This document shows, one piece after another, positions 9,161 to 17,756 of a stretch of 64,000 nt of DNA. The stretch lies in NCBI RefSeq assembly GCF_900101335.1, contig NZ_FNKA01000003.1, positions 310,001 through 374,000 on the forward strand, read 5' to 3'. Both the position numbers and the translations under genes were made by a program. Each line of letters opens with the position of its first letter. Positions within the stretch are counted from its first letter, which is position 1. The notes beneath the pieces were generated by a model. The model was given only the letters and a program-made list of their open reading frames with translations. It searched no databases and was not told the DNA's origin. The DNA is from Quadrisphaera sp. DSM 44207 (GTDB taxonomy: Bacteria; Actinomycetota; Actinomycetes; Actinomycetales; Quadrisphaeraceae).

Positions 9161-9660
9161 CGGACGGGCCGGCCGAGGCCGACCTGCGGGCGGTCCAGCG
9201 CCAGCTCGGCCGGCCCCCGCGCGGCGTCGCCGGGGTCGCCCACCGCTGCTCGTGCGGCCTGCCGGACGTCGTCCGCACCCGCCCGCGGCTGCCCGACGGC
9301 ACCCCGTTCCCGACCACCTACTACCTCTCGTGCCCGCGCGCGGCCTCGCTCGTGGGGACGCTGGAGTCCTCGGGCCTGATGCGGCGGATGACCGAGCGGC
9401 TCGCCGAGGACCCGGAGCTGGCCGCCGGGCACCGCGCCGCGCACGAGGACTACCTGGCCCGGCGCGCCGCGCTGGGGGAGGAGGTGCCCGAGATCGAGGG
9501 CGTCTCCGCGGGCGGCATGCCGGAGCGGGTCAAGTGCCTGCACGTGCTCCTCGCGCACGCCCTGGCCGCCGGGCCCGGCGTGAGCCCCCTGGGCGACGAG
9601 GTGCGCGAGGCGCTGGGGGACTACGGCGCCGCCGGCCCCTGCGTGGCCACCGACGGCTGA
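9157..9660 (+). CDS. DUF501 family protein
   Basis: The protein (167 aa) matches the actinobacterial DUF501 family, whose function is unknown. Conserved cysteines (CSCG near residues 29-32, SCP near 60 and VKCLH near 127) suggest metal binding. The GTG start overlaps the ftsB-like stop by 4 nt (GTGA), implying translational coupling. In most relatives ppx follows directly; here the next plus-strand gene of that block is about 8 kb away. Its last 40 bp overlap the 3' end of the convergent histidine kinase. Confidence 0.85.
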   Translation: MTDGPAEADLRAVQRQLGRPPRGVAGVAHRCSCGLPDVVRTRPRLPDGTPFPTTYYLSCPRAASLVGTLESSGLMRRMTERLAEDPELAAGHRAAHEDYLARRAALGEEVPEIEGVSAGGMPERVKCLHVLLAHALAAGPGVSPLGDEVREALGDYGAAGPCVATDG

Positions 9661-10856
9661 GCCGCGGCGTCCAGGCTCACCACCACGGGCAGGGCGGAGC
9701 CGGGCAGGGTGAAGCGGATCGTCGCGCCGCCCCCCGGCGTCTCCTCCGCCCAGATCCGCCCGCCGTGGCGGTGCACGACGCGCTGGCACGTCGCCAGGCC
9801 GATGCCGTGGCCCGCCGCCGCGCCGGGCCCGCCGGCGCGCTCGAACATGCCGAACACCGCCGCCCGGTGCTCCTGGGGGATGCCGCGGCCGTCGTCGGCC
9901 ACGGCGATCGTCCAGCCGCCGTCGCCCGGCTCGGCCCAGCAGCGCACGCGCGGGGGCCGGTCCGGGCGGCGGAACTTCACCGCGTTGGCCACGAGGTTCT
10001 GCAGCAGCTGGCGCAGCTGGACGGCGTCCCCCGCCAGCACGGGCAGGGGTCCGGCCTCCAGGCTCGCGCCGGCCGCCTCCAGGTCCGCGAGCAGGTCCAG
10101 GCGCACGAGCTCCAGGACGCCGCCGACGTCCACCGGCGTGCACGCGACCTCCTCCGCGCCGGCCGCGGCGTAGCCGAGGAGGGCGTCGATGAGCGCGGCC
10201 ATGCGCGCGGCGCCGCCGCGGGCCGTCGCGAGCCAGTCCCGGGCCCGCTGGTCCAGCCGCTCGCCGTAGACCTCCGCGACCAGCTCGACGTAGCCGTCGA
10301 CGACGGTCAGGGGCGCGCGCAGGTCGTGGCTGGCGACGGCGGCGAAGTGCTCCAGCTCGCCGTTGGAGCGCTCCAGCTCCGCGACGGCGGTGGCGAGGGC
10401 GGCGCTGCGCGCGGCCAGCTCGGCGTGGGCGAGCTCCAGCGTGGTGCGCGCCTCCTCCGCCGCGGCCGCGAGGTGGTGGTGGCGCCGCGCCTGGCGGCGG
10501 CGCTCGAACAGGCCCACGAGCACGCGGGCGAGGTCCTGCAGCGCCGCGTCGTGCGGCGTCTCGGGCGGCGCGCCGTGGACGCACAGCGCCCCGAGCACGT
10601 GGCCCTCGGGGGAGACCAGGGGCGCGGCCGCGCTCACGGGGCCGTCGCCGCCGGCGCGCGCGAGCACGTGCCGGCGTCCCGCGGCCAGCAGCACCACCGC
10701 GGCGCCCGCGGCGCCCGTCGCGGCGCGGGCCAGGCGCAGCACCGCGGCGACCTCCGGGTCGGCGGGCGCCGACAGCAGGGCGTACTCGCCCAGCACCTCC
10801 CGGCGCCGGGCCTCGGCGTCCTCGCGCGGCGTGCGCGGGCCGGCGGCTGCAGCCAC
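9621..10856 (-). CDS. soluble sensor histidine kinase (GAF-like, HisKA, HATPase)
   Basis: The protein (411 aa) has no membrane segment. Residues about 15-125 resemble a GAF sensor, followed by a coiled region, a HisKA domain with SHDLRAPL (phospho-acceptor His177) and a HATPase_c domain with the N box LVANAVKF, G1 VADDGRGIP and G2 GHGIGLA. It would autophosphorylate on His177 and donate to a receiver. The divergent gene 200 bp away encodes a lone receiver, the obvious partner. The GTG start follows an AGGAGG box. It overlaps DUF501 tail-to-tail by 40 bp. Confidence 0.85.
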   Translation of the reverse strand: MAAAAGPRTPREDAEARRREVLGEYALLSAPADPEVAAVLRLARAATGAAGAAVVLLAAGRRHVLARAGGDGPVSAAAPLVSPEGHVLGALCVHGAPPETPHDAALQDLARVLVGLFERRRQARRHHHLAAAAEEARTTLELAHAELAARSAALATAVAELERSNGELEHFAAVASHDLRAPLTVVDGYVELVAEVYGERLDQRARDWLATARGGAARMAALIDALLGYAAAGAEEVACTPVDVGGVLELVRLDLLADLEAAGASLEAGPLPVLAGDAVQLRQLLQNLVANAVKFRRPDRPPRVRCWAEPGDGGWTIAVADDGRGIPQEHRAAVFGMFERAGGPGAAAGHGIGLATCQRVVHRHGGRIWAEETPGGGATIRFTLPGSALPVVVSLDAAAQPSVATQGPAAP

Positions 10857-11058
10857 GGCGCCTCCTGGGTGGTCGCTGCGCGGCGCGCTGGCCGCGGGCC
10901 CCGCCCGCGCGGGTCCGTTCCCCCCATCGGCCGAACGCGCCCGCTCCTTGACCGCCCCCGCCCGGGCCGGACCGGCCGGGTCCGGGGGTTCAGGAACGGG
11001 CCCCGCGTGCCGACCCCTCCGGGGTGACCACCGCCCCGCCGACCGCACAGGAGCGCTC
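10857..11058. promoter_or_regulatory. divergent intergenic region, kinase/receiver
   Basis: About 200 bp separate the divergent histidine kinase and receiver genes. The kinase has an AGGAGG box near 10861-10866 on the minus strand and the receiver has CAGGAG near 11048-11053. I could not pick confident -10/-35 elements. It presumably holds both promoters of the signalling locus. Confidence 0.4.
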
Positions 11059-11433
11059 ATGACCACCGTGCTGGTCGCCGACGACGACGCCGACATCCGC
11101 GAGCTCGTCGCCTTCAAGCTGTCCCAGTCCGGCTACGAGGTCGTGCCCGTGCCCGACGGCGTGGCCGCCCTGGACGCCGTCCGGGACCACCGCCCGGACC
11201 TCGTGGTCCTGGACCTGATGATGCCGGGGCTGTCCGGGCTCGACGTGTGCGCCGAGCTGCGCCGCGCGCCCGAGACGGCGTCCCTGCCGGTGATCGTGCT
11301 GACGGCGAAGGCGCAGGAGCACGACGTCGCGATCGGGTTCGCCACCGGCGCCGACGACTACGTGGTCAAGCCCTTCAGCCCTCGGGAGCTGGTCAGCCGG
11401 GTCCAGGCGGTCCTCGCCCGAGCCGGCTCGTGA
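11059..11433 (+). CDS. single-domain response regulator (CheY-like receiver)
   Basis: The protein (124 aa) is a receiver domain only. The acidic pocket DDD is near residues 9-11, the phospho-acceptor is Asp52 in VLDLMMPG, the switch Thr is in VLTAKAQ and the conserved Lys in VVKPFSPREL. There is no DNA-binding output, so it should act by protein contact or relay phosphate. It opens an operon of four genes joined by GTGA overlaps: receiver, HEAT protein, GT2 and histidine kinase. The likely kinases are the divergent gene at 9621-10856 and the last operon gene. Confidence 0.92.
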   Translation: MTTVLVADDDADIRELVAFKLSQSGYEVVPVPDGVAALDAVRDHRPDLVVLDLMMPGLSGLDVCAELRRAPETASLPVIVLTAKAQEHDVAIGFATGADDYVVKPFSPRELVSRVQAVLARAGS

Positions 11434-12611
11434 GCGCGGCAGCGGCGCTGCTGACGGCGATCGCCTGCCTCGCCGTGCTCGTCGCCGCGCTCGCGGCCGC
11501 CATCGCCTCCCGCCGCGCGCTGCGCCGCCGCCGCGCCGCGCGCGACCGGCGCCTCGCCGAGCCGCTGCGCCCGCTGCTGCTCCTGCTCGTCGCCGGGGAG
11601 GAGGAGGAGTCGGCCGCCGCCGCGGCGCGCCTGTCCTCCCTCGACCCCGCCGCGTGGCGGGTCGTCGAGCCCGCCGTCGTCGCCCTGCTCGGCAAGGTCC
11701 GCGGCGACGCCCAGCGCGACGTCGTCCGCCTGCTGGAGGACCGCGGCGTGCTCGCGGGCGCCCGCCGGGGCCTGGCCTCGGCCAGCGCCGTGCGCCGCGC
11801 CGGCGCCGCCCACCTGCTGGGTGCGGCCGGCGACGACCGGGCCGCGCGCCGCCTGGTGCAGCGGCTGTGCGACCGCGACCCGGAGGTGCGCCAGGTCGCC
11901 GCCCGCACGCTGGGCCGCACGGGCTCCCCCGAGGTCGCCGTCCCGCTGCTCGCGGCCCTGGCCGAGGGCCGCGTCCCGGCCGCCGTCGTGGCCCAGGCGC
12001 TGCTGCGCATCGGCCTGCCGGCCGCCGCCGCGCTCGCGCGCGCGACGAGCTCCCCGGTGCCGGCCGTGCGCACGACCGCCGTCGAGGTCCTCGGCCGCGT
12101 CGGCGCGGTCTCGGCGTTCCCGCAGCTGCAGCTGCGCCTGTTCCGCGACCCGCTGCCGGAGGTGCGCGCCCGCGCCGCGACGGCGCTGGGCCGCCTCGGC
12201 GCGCCCGCGGCGCTGCACGCCCTCATGGAGGCCGCCTCCCCCGCCGAGCCGCTCGCCGTCCGCCTGGCCGCCACGCGCGCGCTCGGGGAGCTGGGCGACC
12301 CCGCGGCCGGGCAGCGCCTGCGCCTGCTCCTGCACGAGCCCGACGCCCGCGTCGCGTCCACCGCGGGCACCGCCCTGCTGGCCCTCGGCGACGAGGGGCG
12401 CGCGGTGCTGCTCGACGTCGCCGCCGGCCGCGCGTCGGCCCGCGCCGGCGCCCGCGCCCGGGAGGCGCTGGCCGTGGCGCAGCTGTCCGACCCGGCGCCC
12501 GTCCCCGACGCGGCGCCCGCCCCCGACGCGGCGCCCGACCCGGTGCCCGACCCGGTGCTCGACCCGGCGCCCGACCTGGTGCTCGCCCCCGCCCTGGTGG
12601 GCGCCTCGTGA
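11430..12611 (+). CDS. membrane-anchored HEAT-repeat protein
   Basis: The protein (393 aa) has an N-terminal membrane helix (about residues 4-27) followed by a basic stretch and an array of helical HEAT/PBS-lyase-like repeats (about 85-345). These repeat patterns such as DPEVRQVAARTLGRTG and LPEVRARAATALGRLG. The C-terminus is a low-complexity Pro/Asp/Ala tail. HEAT arrays are protein-protein scaffolds. Placed between a lone receiver and a processive glycosyltransferase, it is a good candidate to carry the phospho-signal to the synthase; this is inference. Start GTG overlaps the receiver stop. Confidence 0.82.
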   Translation: MSAAAALLTAIACLAVLVAALAAAIASRRALRRRRAARDRRLAEPLRPLLLLLVAGEEEESAAAAARLSSLDPAAWRVVEPAVVALLGKVRGDAQRDVVRLLEDRGVLAGARRGLASASAVRRAGAAHLLGAAGDDRAARRLVQRLCDRDPEVRQVAARTLGRTGSPEVAVPLLAALAEGRVPAAVVAQALLRIGLPAAAALARATSSPVPAVRTTAVEVLGRVGAVSAFPQLQLRLFRDPLPEVRARAATALGRLGAPAALHALMEAASPAEPLAVRLAATRALGELGDPAAGQRLRLLLHEPDARVASTAGTALLALGDEGRAVLLDVAAGRASARAGARAREALAVAQLSDPAPVPDAAPAPDAAPDPVPDPVLDPAPDLVLAPALVGAS

Positions 12612-14113
12612 GCGACCTCGGAGCGCTCGCGCGCTCGGGACCCCTCGACGAGGCGCTGGCCTGGTTCTTCGCCGTCTCGGCGTGGCCGGTGCTGGTGTAC
12701 TTCCTGCTGATCAACACCAGCTACCTGGTGCTGGTCGCCCTCGCGGCGCTGGACCACGCCCGGCACCTGCGCCGCGTGCCCTTCGCCGGCTACGACGAGG
12801 TGCACGCCTCGCCGCTGACCACGCCGGTGTCGGTGCTCGTGCCCGCCCACGACGAGGAGGCGGGGATCGTGCCGGCGGTGGGCGCGATGCTCGCCCTGCG
12901 CTACCCCGTGCACGAGGTCGTCGTCGTCGACGACGGCTCCCGCGACGCCACCTTCGAGCGCCTGGCCGAGGCGTACGGGCTCGTGCAGGTGCCCCGCGAG
13001 CTGCCCCAGGACGTCGCGACCCGCGGCCGCGTGCTGTCCGTGCACGTGCCCCGCGACGGGCGCACCCCGCTGGTCGTGGTCCGCAAGGAGAACGGCGGCC
13101 GCTCCGACGCCCTCAACGTCGCCGTCAACGCGGCCCGCCACGAGCTGGTCTGCTTCGTCGACGCCGACTCCATCCTCGACCCCGACGCGCTGCTGACCGT
13201 CACCAAGCCCTTCGTCGACGACCCCGCCCGCGTCGTGGCCACCGGCGGCGTCGTGCGCGCGGTCAACGGCTGCCGCGTCGTCGCCGGCCGCGTCGTCGAG
13301 GTGCGCATGCCGCGGGGCTGGCTGCCGCGCGTCCAGGTCGTGGAGTACCTGCGCGCGTTCCTGCTCGGGCGCACCGGCTGGTCGCGCCTGGGCTCGCTCG
13401 TGCTGATCTCCGGCGCCTTCGGGCTCTTCCGCCGCGACGTGGTCGTCGAGGTCGGCGGGCTGGACCCCGACTGCATCGGCGAGGACTTCGAGCTGTGCGT
13501 CAAGGTGCACCGGGCGATGCGGGACGCGCGCCGGGACTACCGCGTCGTCTTCGTCGGCGAGCCGGTCTCGTGGACGGAGGTGCCCTCCACCCGCCGCGTG
13601 CTGGCCAGCCAGCGCCGCCGCTGGCACCGGGGGCTGTGGGAGGTGCTCTGGCGCCACCGCGACATGGTCGGCAACCCCCGCTACGGGCGGGTCGGCCTCC
13701 TCGCGCTGCCGTACTACGTCGTCTTCGAGCTGCTCGCTCCCGTCCTCGAGCTCGTCGGCCTGCTCGTCGTCCCGCTCGGGTGGGCGCTGGGGCTGGTCGA
13801 CCCGGCGTACGCGCTGCTGTTCGGGCTGGTCGCCTACGGCTACGCCGTCGTCGTCTCGATGACCGCCCTCGCCGTGGAGGAGTTCTCCTTCCACCGCTAC
13901 GGCCGGTGGCGCGACCTGGGCACCGCCGTGCTCGTCGCCGTCCTCGAGAACCTGGGGTACCGCCAGCTCACCGCGTGGTGGCGCCTGCAGGGGCTGTGGG
14001 CGGCGCTGCGCGGGCGCGAGCAGGTGTGGGGCGTGATGACCCGCGTCGGCTTCGCCGACGAGGCGCCCGCGACGCCGGCGCTCGCCGGCCGCGCCGCGGG
14101 GGCCGGCCGGTGA
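12608..14113 (+). CDS. processive family 2 glycosyltransferase, membrane bound
   Basis: The protein (501 aa) has an N-terminal membrane helix (about 18-48), a cytoplasmic GT-A domain and C-terminal membrane helices (about 350-440). All motifs of processive GT2 synthases are present: VDDGS (Asp108-109), the DxD-type FVDADS (Asp185, Asp187), GED (292-293) and QRRRW (335-339). Relatives include cellulose, hyaluronan and poly-N-acetylglucosamine synthases, which polymerise and export a glycan. Product cannot be told from sequence. The start overlaps the HEAT gene and the stop overlaps the kinase gene, so synthase and signalling genes are translationally coupled. Confidence 0.9.
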   Translation: MSDLGALARSGPLDEALAWFFAVSAWPVLVYFLLINTSYLVLVALAALDHARHLRRVPFAGYDEVHASPLTTPVSVLVPAHDEEAGIVPAVGAMLALRYPVHEVVVVDDGSRDATFERLAEAYGLVQVPRELPQDVATRGRVLSVHVPRDGRTPLVVVRKENGGRSDALNVAVNAARHELVCFVDADSILDPDALLTVTKPFVDDPARVVATGGVVRAVNGCRVVAGRVVEVRMPRGWLPRVQVVEYLRAFLLGRTGWSRLGSLVLISGAFGLFRRDVVVEVGGLDPDCIGEDFELCVKVHRAMRDARRDYRVVFVGEPVSWTEVPSTRRVLASQRRRWHRGLWEVLWRHRDMVGNPRYGRVGLLALPYYVVFELLAPVLELVGLLVVPLGWALGLVDPAYALLFGLVAYGYAVVVSMTALAVEEFSFHRYGRWRDLGTAVLVAVLENLGYRQLTAWWRLQGLWAALRGREQVWGVMTRVGFADEAPATPALAGRAAGAGR

Positions 14114-16170
14114 GGCGCGCGCGCACGCCCTCGGTCGCGGGCGGGCTGGGGTGGGCGTTCGGCCTGCTCGTCGCCCTCCTCGTCGCCGTCGGCGGCGCCG
14201 GCGTGGTCGGCCTGGTGGCGGCGGGGGAGGGCCGCGAGCGGGAGCTGGCCGTGGAGCGGCTGCGCGACGCCAACCAGGACCTGCTGCTGGCGATGACCGG
14301 CGCGGAGACCGGCGTGCGCGGCTACCGCCTGGCCCGCGACCGCTCCTTCCTCGAGCCCTTCACCGCCGGGCGCGAGGCCTTCCGGGCCGGCACGCTGGAG
14401 GCGCTGGCCCTGGCCGAGCCGGGGCAGCAGCGGCGGCTGGTCGAGGAGCAGCGGGCCGTCGGCCTGCACTGGTTCCGCGTCTACGGCGACCCGGTCTCGG
14501 CGATGGCCCCCGGCGAGGTCGAGGTCTCCCACGAGCTGACCCTGCGCAACAGGGACATCTTCGAGCGGCTGCGCGCCACCAACGGCGAGCTGGAGGCGGT
14601 GCTGGGCGAGGAGCGCGAGCGCGTCGCGACCCTCGAGGAGCGGCTGCGCCGCGGTGCGGTGGCCGGCACCGTGCTGGCCCTGGCCGTGGCCCTGGGCGTC
14701 GCGGCGCTGACCGCCGCCCGCGCGCGGCGCTCGCTCGTGCGGCCCCTGAGCGACCTCGTCGGCGTCCTGGCCAGCATGGCCGCCGGGGAGGAGCGCGCCC
14801 GCGCGGACGCCGCCAGCGGGCCCGCCGAGGTGCGCGCCGTCGCCCGCTCCCTCAACGCGCTCGCCGGCGAGAGCGAGCGCCTGCGCCAGGAGCAGGAGGG
14901 CGCCGCCCGGCTGGCCCGGCTCGCCGGCGAGATCGGGCGCAGCATCCGCGACCGCATCGACGCCCAGGAGTCCGTCGTCGAGGCCCTCTCCCGCGTCGGC
15001 GAGGAGCTGGGGGCCGACCGCGCGTGGCTGCGGCTGCTCGACGGGACCGCCTCCGGCGCCGTCGAGCGGTCCTGGGCGCGCGCGGGGCTGCCGCCCCTGG
15101 GTCCGCCGTCCGAGCCCGGCGGCTCCCCGGCGCAGCGGGCCGTGCGCGAGCACTACGCCCGCGGCGACGCCGTCGTCCTCGACGACGTGGCCGGGCACGA
15201 GCGCCTCCCGGCCTTCGTCCACGACGCGCTCGTCGCGCGCGCCGGCGCGCGCTCGGCCGTCCTCGTGCCGGTCGGGGCGGGCGAGGAGGCCATGGGCGTC
15301 CTCGGCGTCGTCACGTGCGCGGACCGGCGGTGCTGGAGCGAGCGCGAGGTCGCCCTCGTGCGCTCCGTCGCGGCGGACCTCGGGCGCGCGCTGGTGCTCG
15401 CCGGGCTCTACCGCCGCCAGCAGGAGCTCGTCGAGCAGCTGCGGGCCCTGGACCGGACCAAGAGCGACTTCCTCTCCGCCGTCTCGCACGAGCTGCGCAC
15501 CCCGCTGACGAGCATCGCCGGGTACGTCGAGCTCATCCGCGACGGCGAGGCCGGCGAGGTGCCCGAGGACGTCGAGGCCATGCTGGCCGTCGTCGACCGC
15601 AACACCCGGCGGCTGCGCACGCTCATCGAGGACCTGCTCGCGCTCTCGCGCATCGAGTCCGGGGCGTTCCGGGTCAGCCGCGCGGACGTCGCGCTCGGCG
15701 GTGTCGCGGCCGCCGCCGTCGAGACCCTGCGCCCCGCCGCGGCCGCCGCCGGGCTGGGCGTGGACGTCGAGGGCTGCGAGCAGCACCTCCTCGTCCACGG
15801 GGACGCCGGCCAGCTCGAGCAGGCCCTGCGCCACCTGCTGTCGAACGCGGTCAAGTTCACCCCGCCCGGCGGCCGCGTGGCCGTGCGCGCGCGGGCCGAG
15901 CAGGGGTGGGCCGTCGTGGAGGTGGCCGACACGGGCATCGGCGTGCCCGAGGCCGAGCAGGCCGGGATGTTCTCCCGCTTCTTCCGGGCCTCCAACGCCA
16001 CGCGCGCGGCGATCCAGGGCACCGGGCTCGGCCTGACGATCGTGCGCAGCATCGTCGAGCACCACGACGGCGTGCTCGCCGTCACCTCCGCCGAGGGCGC
16101 GGGCACGACCGTGGCGGTGCGCCTGCCGCTGGCACCCGCGCCCGCGCCCGCGCCCGCCCTGGTCGGGTGA
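14110..16170 (+). CDS. sensor histidine kinase with CHASE3, HAMP, GAF, HisKA and HATPase domains
   Basis: The protein (686 aa) has a membrane helix near 12-37, a CHASE3-like extracytoplasmic domain (about 40-175, with ETGVRGYRLARD), a second helix near 180-200, a HAMP region to about 260, a GAF domain (about 285-430), a HisKA domain with SHELRTPL (His460) and a HATPase_c domain (LLSNAVKF, VADTGIGVP, GTGLGL). It ends in a Pro-Ala repeat. It is the last gene of the receiver-HEAT-GT2 operon, joined by a GTGA overlap. It should sense an extracellular or membrane cue and feed the operon receiver. Confidence 0.92.
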   Translation: MRRARTPSVAGGLGWAFGLLVALLVAVGGAGVVGLVAAGEGRERELAVERLRDANQDLLLAMTGAETGVRGYRLARDRSFLEPFTAGREAFRAGTLEALALAEPGQQRRLVEEQRAVGLHWFRVYGDPVSAMAPGEVEVSHELTLRNRDIFERLRATNGELEAVLGEERERVATLEERLRRGAVAGTVLALAVALGVAALTAARARRSLVRPLSDLVGVLASMAAGEERARADAASGPAEVRAVARSLNALAGESERLRQEQEGAARLARLAGEIGRSIRDRIDAQESVVEALSRVGEELGADRAWLRLLDGTASGAVERSWARAGLPPLGPPSEPGGSPAQRAVREHYARGDAVVLDDVAGHERLPAFVHDALVARAGARSAVLVPVGAGEEAMGVLGVVTCADRRCWSEREVALVRSVAADLGRALVLAGLYRRQQELVEQLRALDRTKSDFLSAVSHELRTPLTSIAGYVELIRDGEAGEVPEDVEAMLAVVDRNTRRLRTLIEDLLALSRIESGAFRVSRADVALGGVAAAAVETLRPAAAAAGLGVDVEGCEQHLLVHGDAGQLEQALRHLLSNAVKFTPPGGRVAVRARAEQGWAVVEVADTGIGVPEAEQAGMFSRFFRASNATRAAIQGTGLGLTIVRSIVEHHDGVLAVTSAEGAGTTVAVRLPLAPAPAPAPALVG

Positions 16171-16189
16171 GGGAGCGGGGAGGGACCGG

Positions 16190-17686
16190 TCAGGCGGCGG
16201 CCCGGCTGGCGGGCGCGCGCACGAGCTCCAGCGGGTCGGTGCGCACGCCGAAGCGCTGCCGCAGGGCCCGCGCGGCGGCGTACACGCCGTTCATGCCCTG
16301 CACCGACGGGCCCGGCGGCGTCGACGCCGAGCACAGGTAGACCCCGTCGACCGGGGTGCGGTACGGGTCCCACGCCGGCACCGGGCGGGCCACCAGCTGC
16401 CAGGGGGTGACCGCGCCGCCGGCGATGTCCCCGCCGACGTAGCTCTCGTCGTACTCGCCCTGCCGCTGCGCGGTCATGACGTTGCGGGCGAGCACGACGT
16501 CCCGGAAGCCGGGGGCGAAGCGCTCGATCTGCGCCGTGACGGCGTCCCCCATGTCGCGCGTGGAGCCGTGCGGCACGTGCGCGTAGGACCACAGGGTGGC
16601 GGCGCCGGCCGGGGCGCGGGAGTCGTCGACGACGTCGGGCTGCACGGCGATGACGTACGGCAGCTCGGGGTGGCGGCCGGCCTCCACCTCCCGCTCGGTG
16701 GCCAGCATCTCCGCGCGGGTGCCGCCCAGGTGCACGGTGGTCGCGCGCTCCATGCCCGGCGTCGCCCACGGCACGGGGCCGGAGAGGGCGAAGTCGACCT
16801 TGCAGGCCGCGTTGCCGTAGCGGAAGGCGCGCAGCCAGTGCGCGTACAGGCGCGGCAGCTGGTCGCCGGCGATGCGCAGCAGCCCCGCCGGCGCGACGTC
16901 GAGCAGGGTCGCGCGCGCCCGCGGCAGCTCGGCGAGGGAGTCGACCCGGTGCCCGGTGACGACGCGCCCGCCGCGCCGCTCGATCTCGGCGACCATCGCG
17001 TCGGCGATGCGCTGGCTGCCCCCGCGCACCAGCGGCCACCCGCCCGCGTGCGCCATGGCCGCCAGGTACAGGCCCGCCCCGGCGGGCATGAGGCGGCGCG
17101 AGGGCTGGATCGAGTGCGTCGAGACGCCCGTGAGCATCGCGGGGGCGACGTCGGTGTCGAAGCGCGCGTTCCACGCCCGGGTGCCCTGCTCGAGCGCGCG
17201 CAGCCCCATCCGCGCGCCGGTGAGCACCGTGCGCGGGCGCAGGCCGGGGAAGGTGCGCAGGTCCGACTGCGCGAGGGTGACGACGTCCTCCCAGTGCTCG
17301 ACCAGCGGGCCGAGCAGGCGGCGCCAGGCAGGACCGTCGGCGCCCAGGGAGTCGGCCGTGGCGTCGAGGCTGCGGTGCGCGAGCCCGCCGCGGCCGCCGT
17401 CGAGCGGGTGGCCGTAGGCCACCTCCGGGTGCAGCCACTCCACCCCGTGCGCCGCGAGGTCGAAGGCCCGGAAGAAGGGGGAGACCACGCCGGCCGGGTG
17501 CACCGAGGAGCAGACGTCGTGCCAGAAGCCCGGCGCCACGACCTCGGACGTGCGCGTGCCGCCGCCCGGGACGTCGTGCGCCTCGTGGACCTCCACGCTC
17601 AGCCCCGCCCCCGCGAGCACGACCGCTGCTGCGAGCCCGTTGGGGCCCGAGCCGACGACGACGGCGTCCACCTCGGTGCTGGCCAC
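16190..17686 (-). CDS. FAD-dependent oxidoreductase, phytoene desaturase-like
   Basis: The protein (498 aa) has an N-terminal dinucleotide-binding motif (VVVGSGPNGLAAAVVLA, residues about 9-25), the following EAHDVPGG, and the C-terminal flavin motif GVYLCSASTPPGPSVQGMNG of the phytoene desaturase/amine oxidase superfamily. Such proteins are annotated broadly as NAD(P)/FAD-dependent oxidoreductases; no carotenoid genes are nearby, so I do not assign a substrate. It is convergent with the histidine kinase and divergent from ppx, with only 70 bp between starts. A TAGCGT hexamer sits 7 nt before its GTG. Confidence 0.82.
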   Translation of the reverse strand: MASTEVDAVVVGSGPNGLAAAVVLAGAGLSVEVHEAHDVPGGGTRTSEVVAPGFWHDVCSSVHPAGVVSPFFRAFDLAAHGVEWLHPEVAYGHPLDGGRGGLAHRSLDATADSLGADGPAWRRLLGPLVEHWEDVVTLAQSDLRTFPGLRPRTVLTGARMGLRALEQGTRAWNARFDTDVAPAMLTGVSTHSIQPSRRLMPAGAGLYLAAMAHAGGWPLVRGGSQRIADAMVAEIERRGGRVVTGHRVDSLAELPRARATLLDVAPAGLLRIAGDQLPRLYAHWLRAFRYGNAACKVDFALSGPVPWATPGMERATTVHLGGTRAEMLATEREVEAGRHPELPYVIAVQPDVVDDSRAPAGAATLWSYAHVPHGSTRDMGDAVTAQIERFAPGFRDVVLARNVMTAQRQGEYDESYVGGDIAGGAVTPWQLVARPVPAWDPYRTPVDGVYLCSASTPPGPSVQGMNGVYAAARALRQRFGVRTDPLELVRAPASRAAA

Positions 17687-17693
17687 GGCCGCG

Positions 17694-17699
17694 ACGCTA
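17694..17699 (-). promoter_or_regulatory. putative -10 element, leaderless start
   Basis: On the minus strand TAGCGT ends 7 nt before the GTG at 17686, with no ribosome binding site. Confidence 0.4.
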
Positions 17700-17744
17700 C
17701 CGGCGGGCCCCGACACCGGCGCGCCGGTGACCGCCGGGCCCCGG

Positions 17745-17750
17745 CACGAT
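17745..17750 (+). promoter_or_regulatory. putative -10 element, leaderless start
   Basis: CACGAT ends exactly 6 nt before the ppx GTG at 17757; no ribosome binding site is visible. Confidence 0.4.
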
Positions 17751-17756
17751 GGGGGC

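Noticed and set aside
11393-13894. An 833-codon minus-strand open frame opposite the HEAT and GT2 genes
   Set aside because: Composition is His/Arg/Gln-rich shadow of the plus-strand genes, which have clear domains; high GC makes long spurious frames common.
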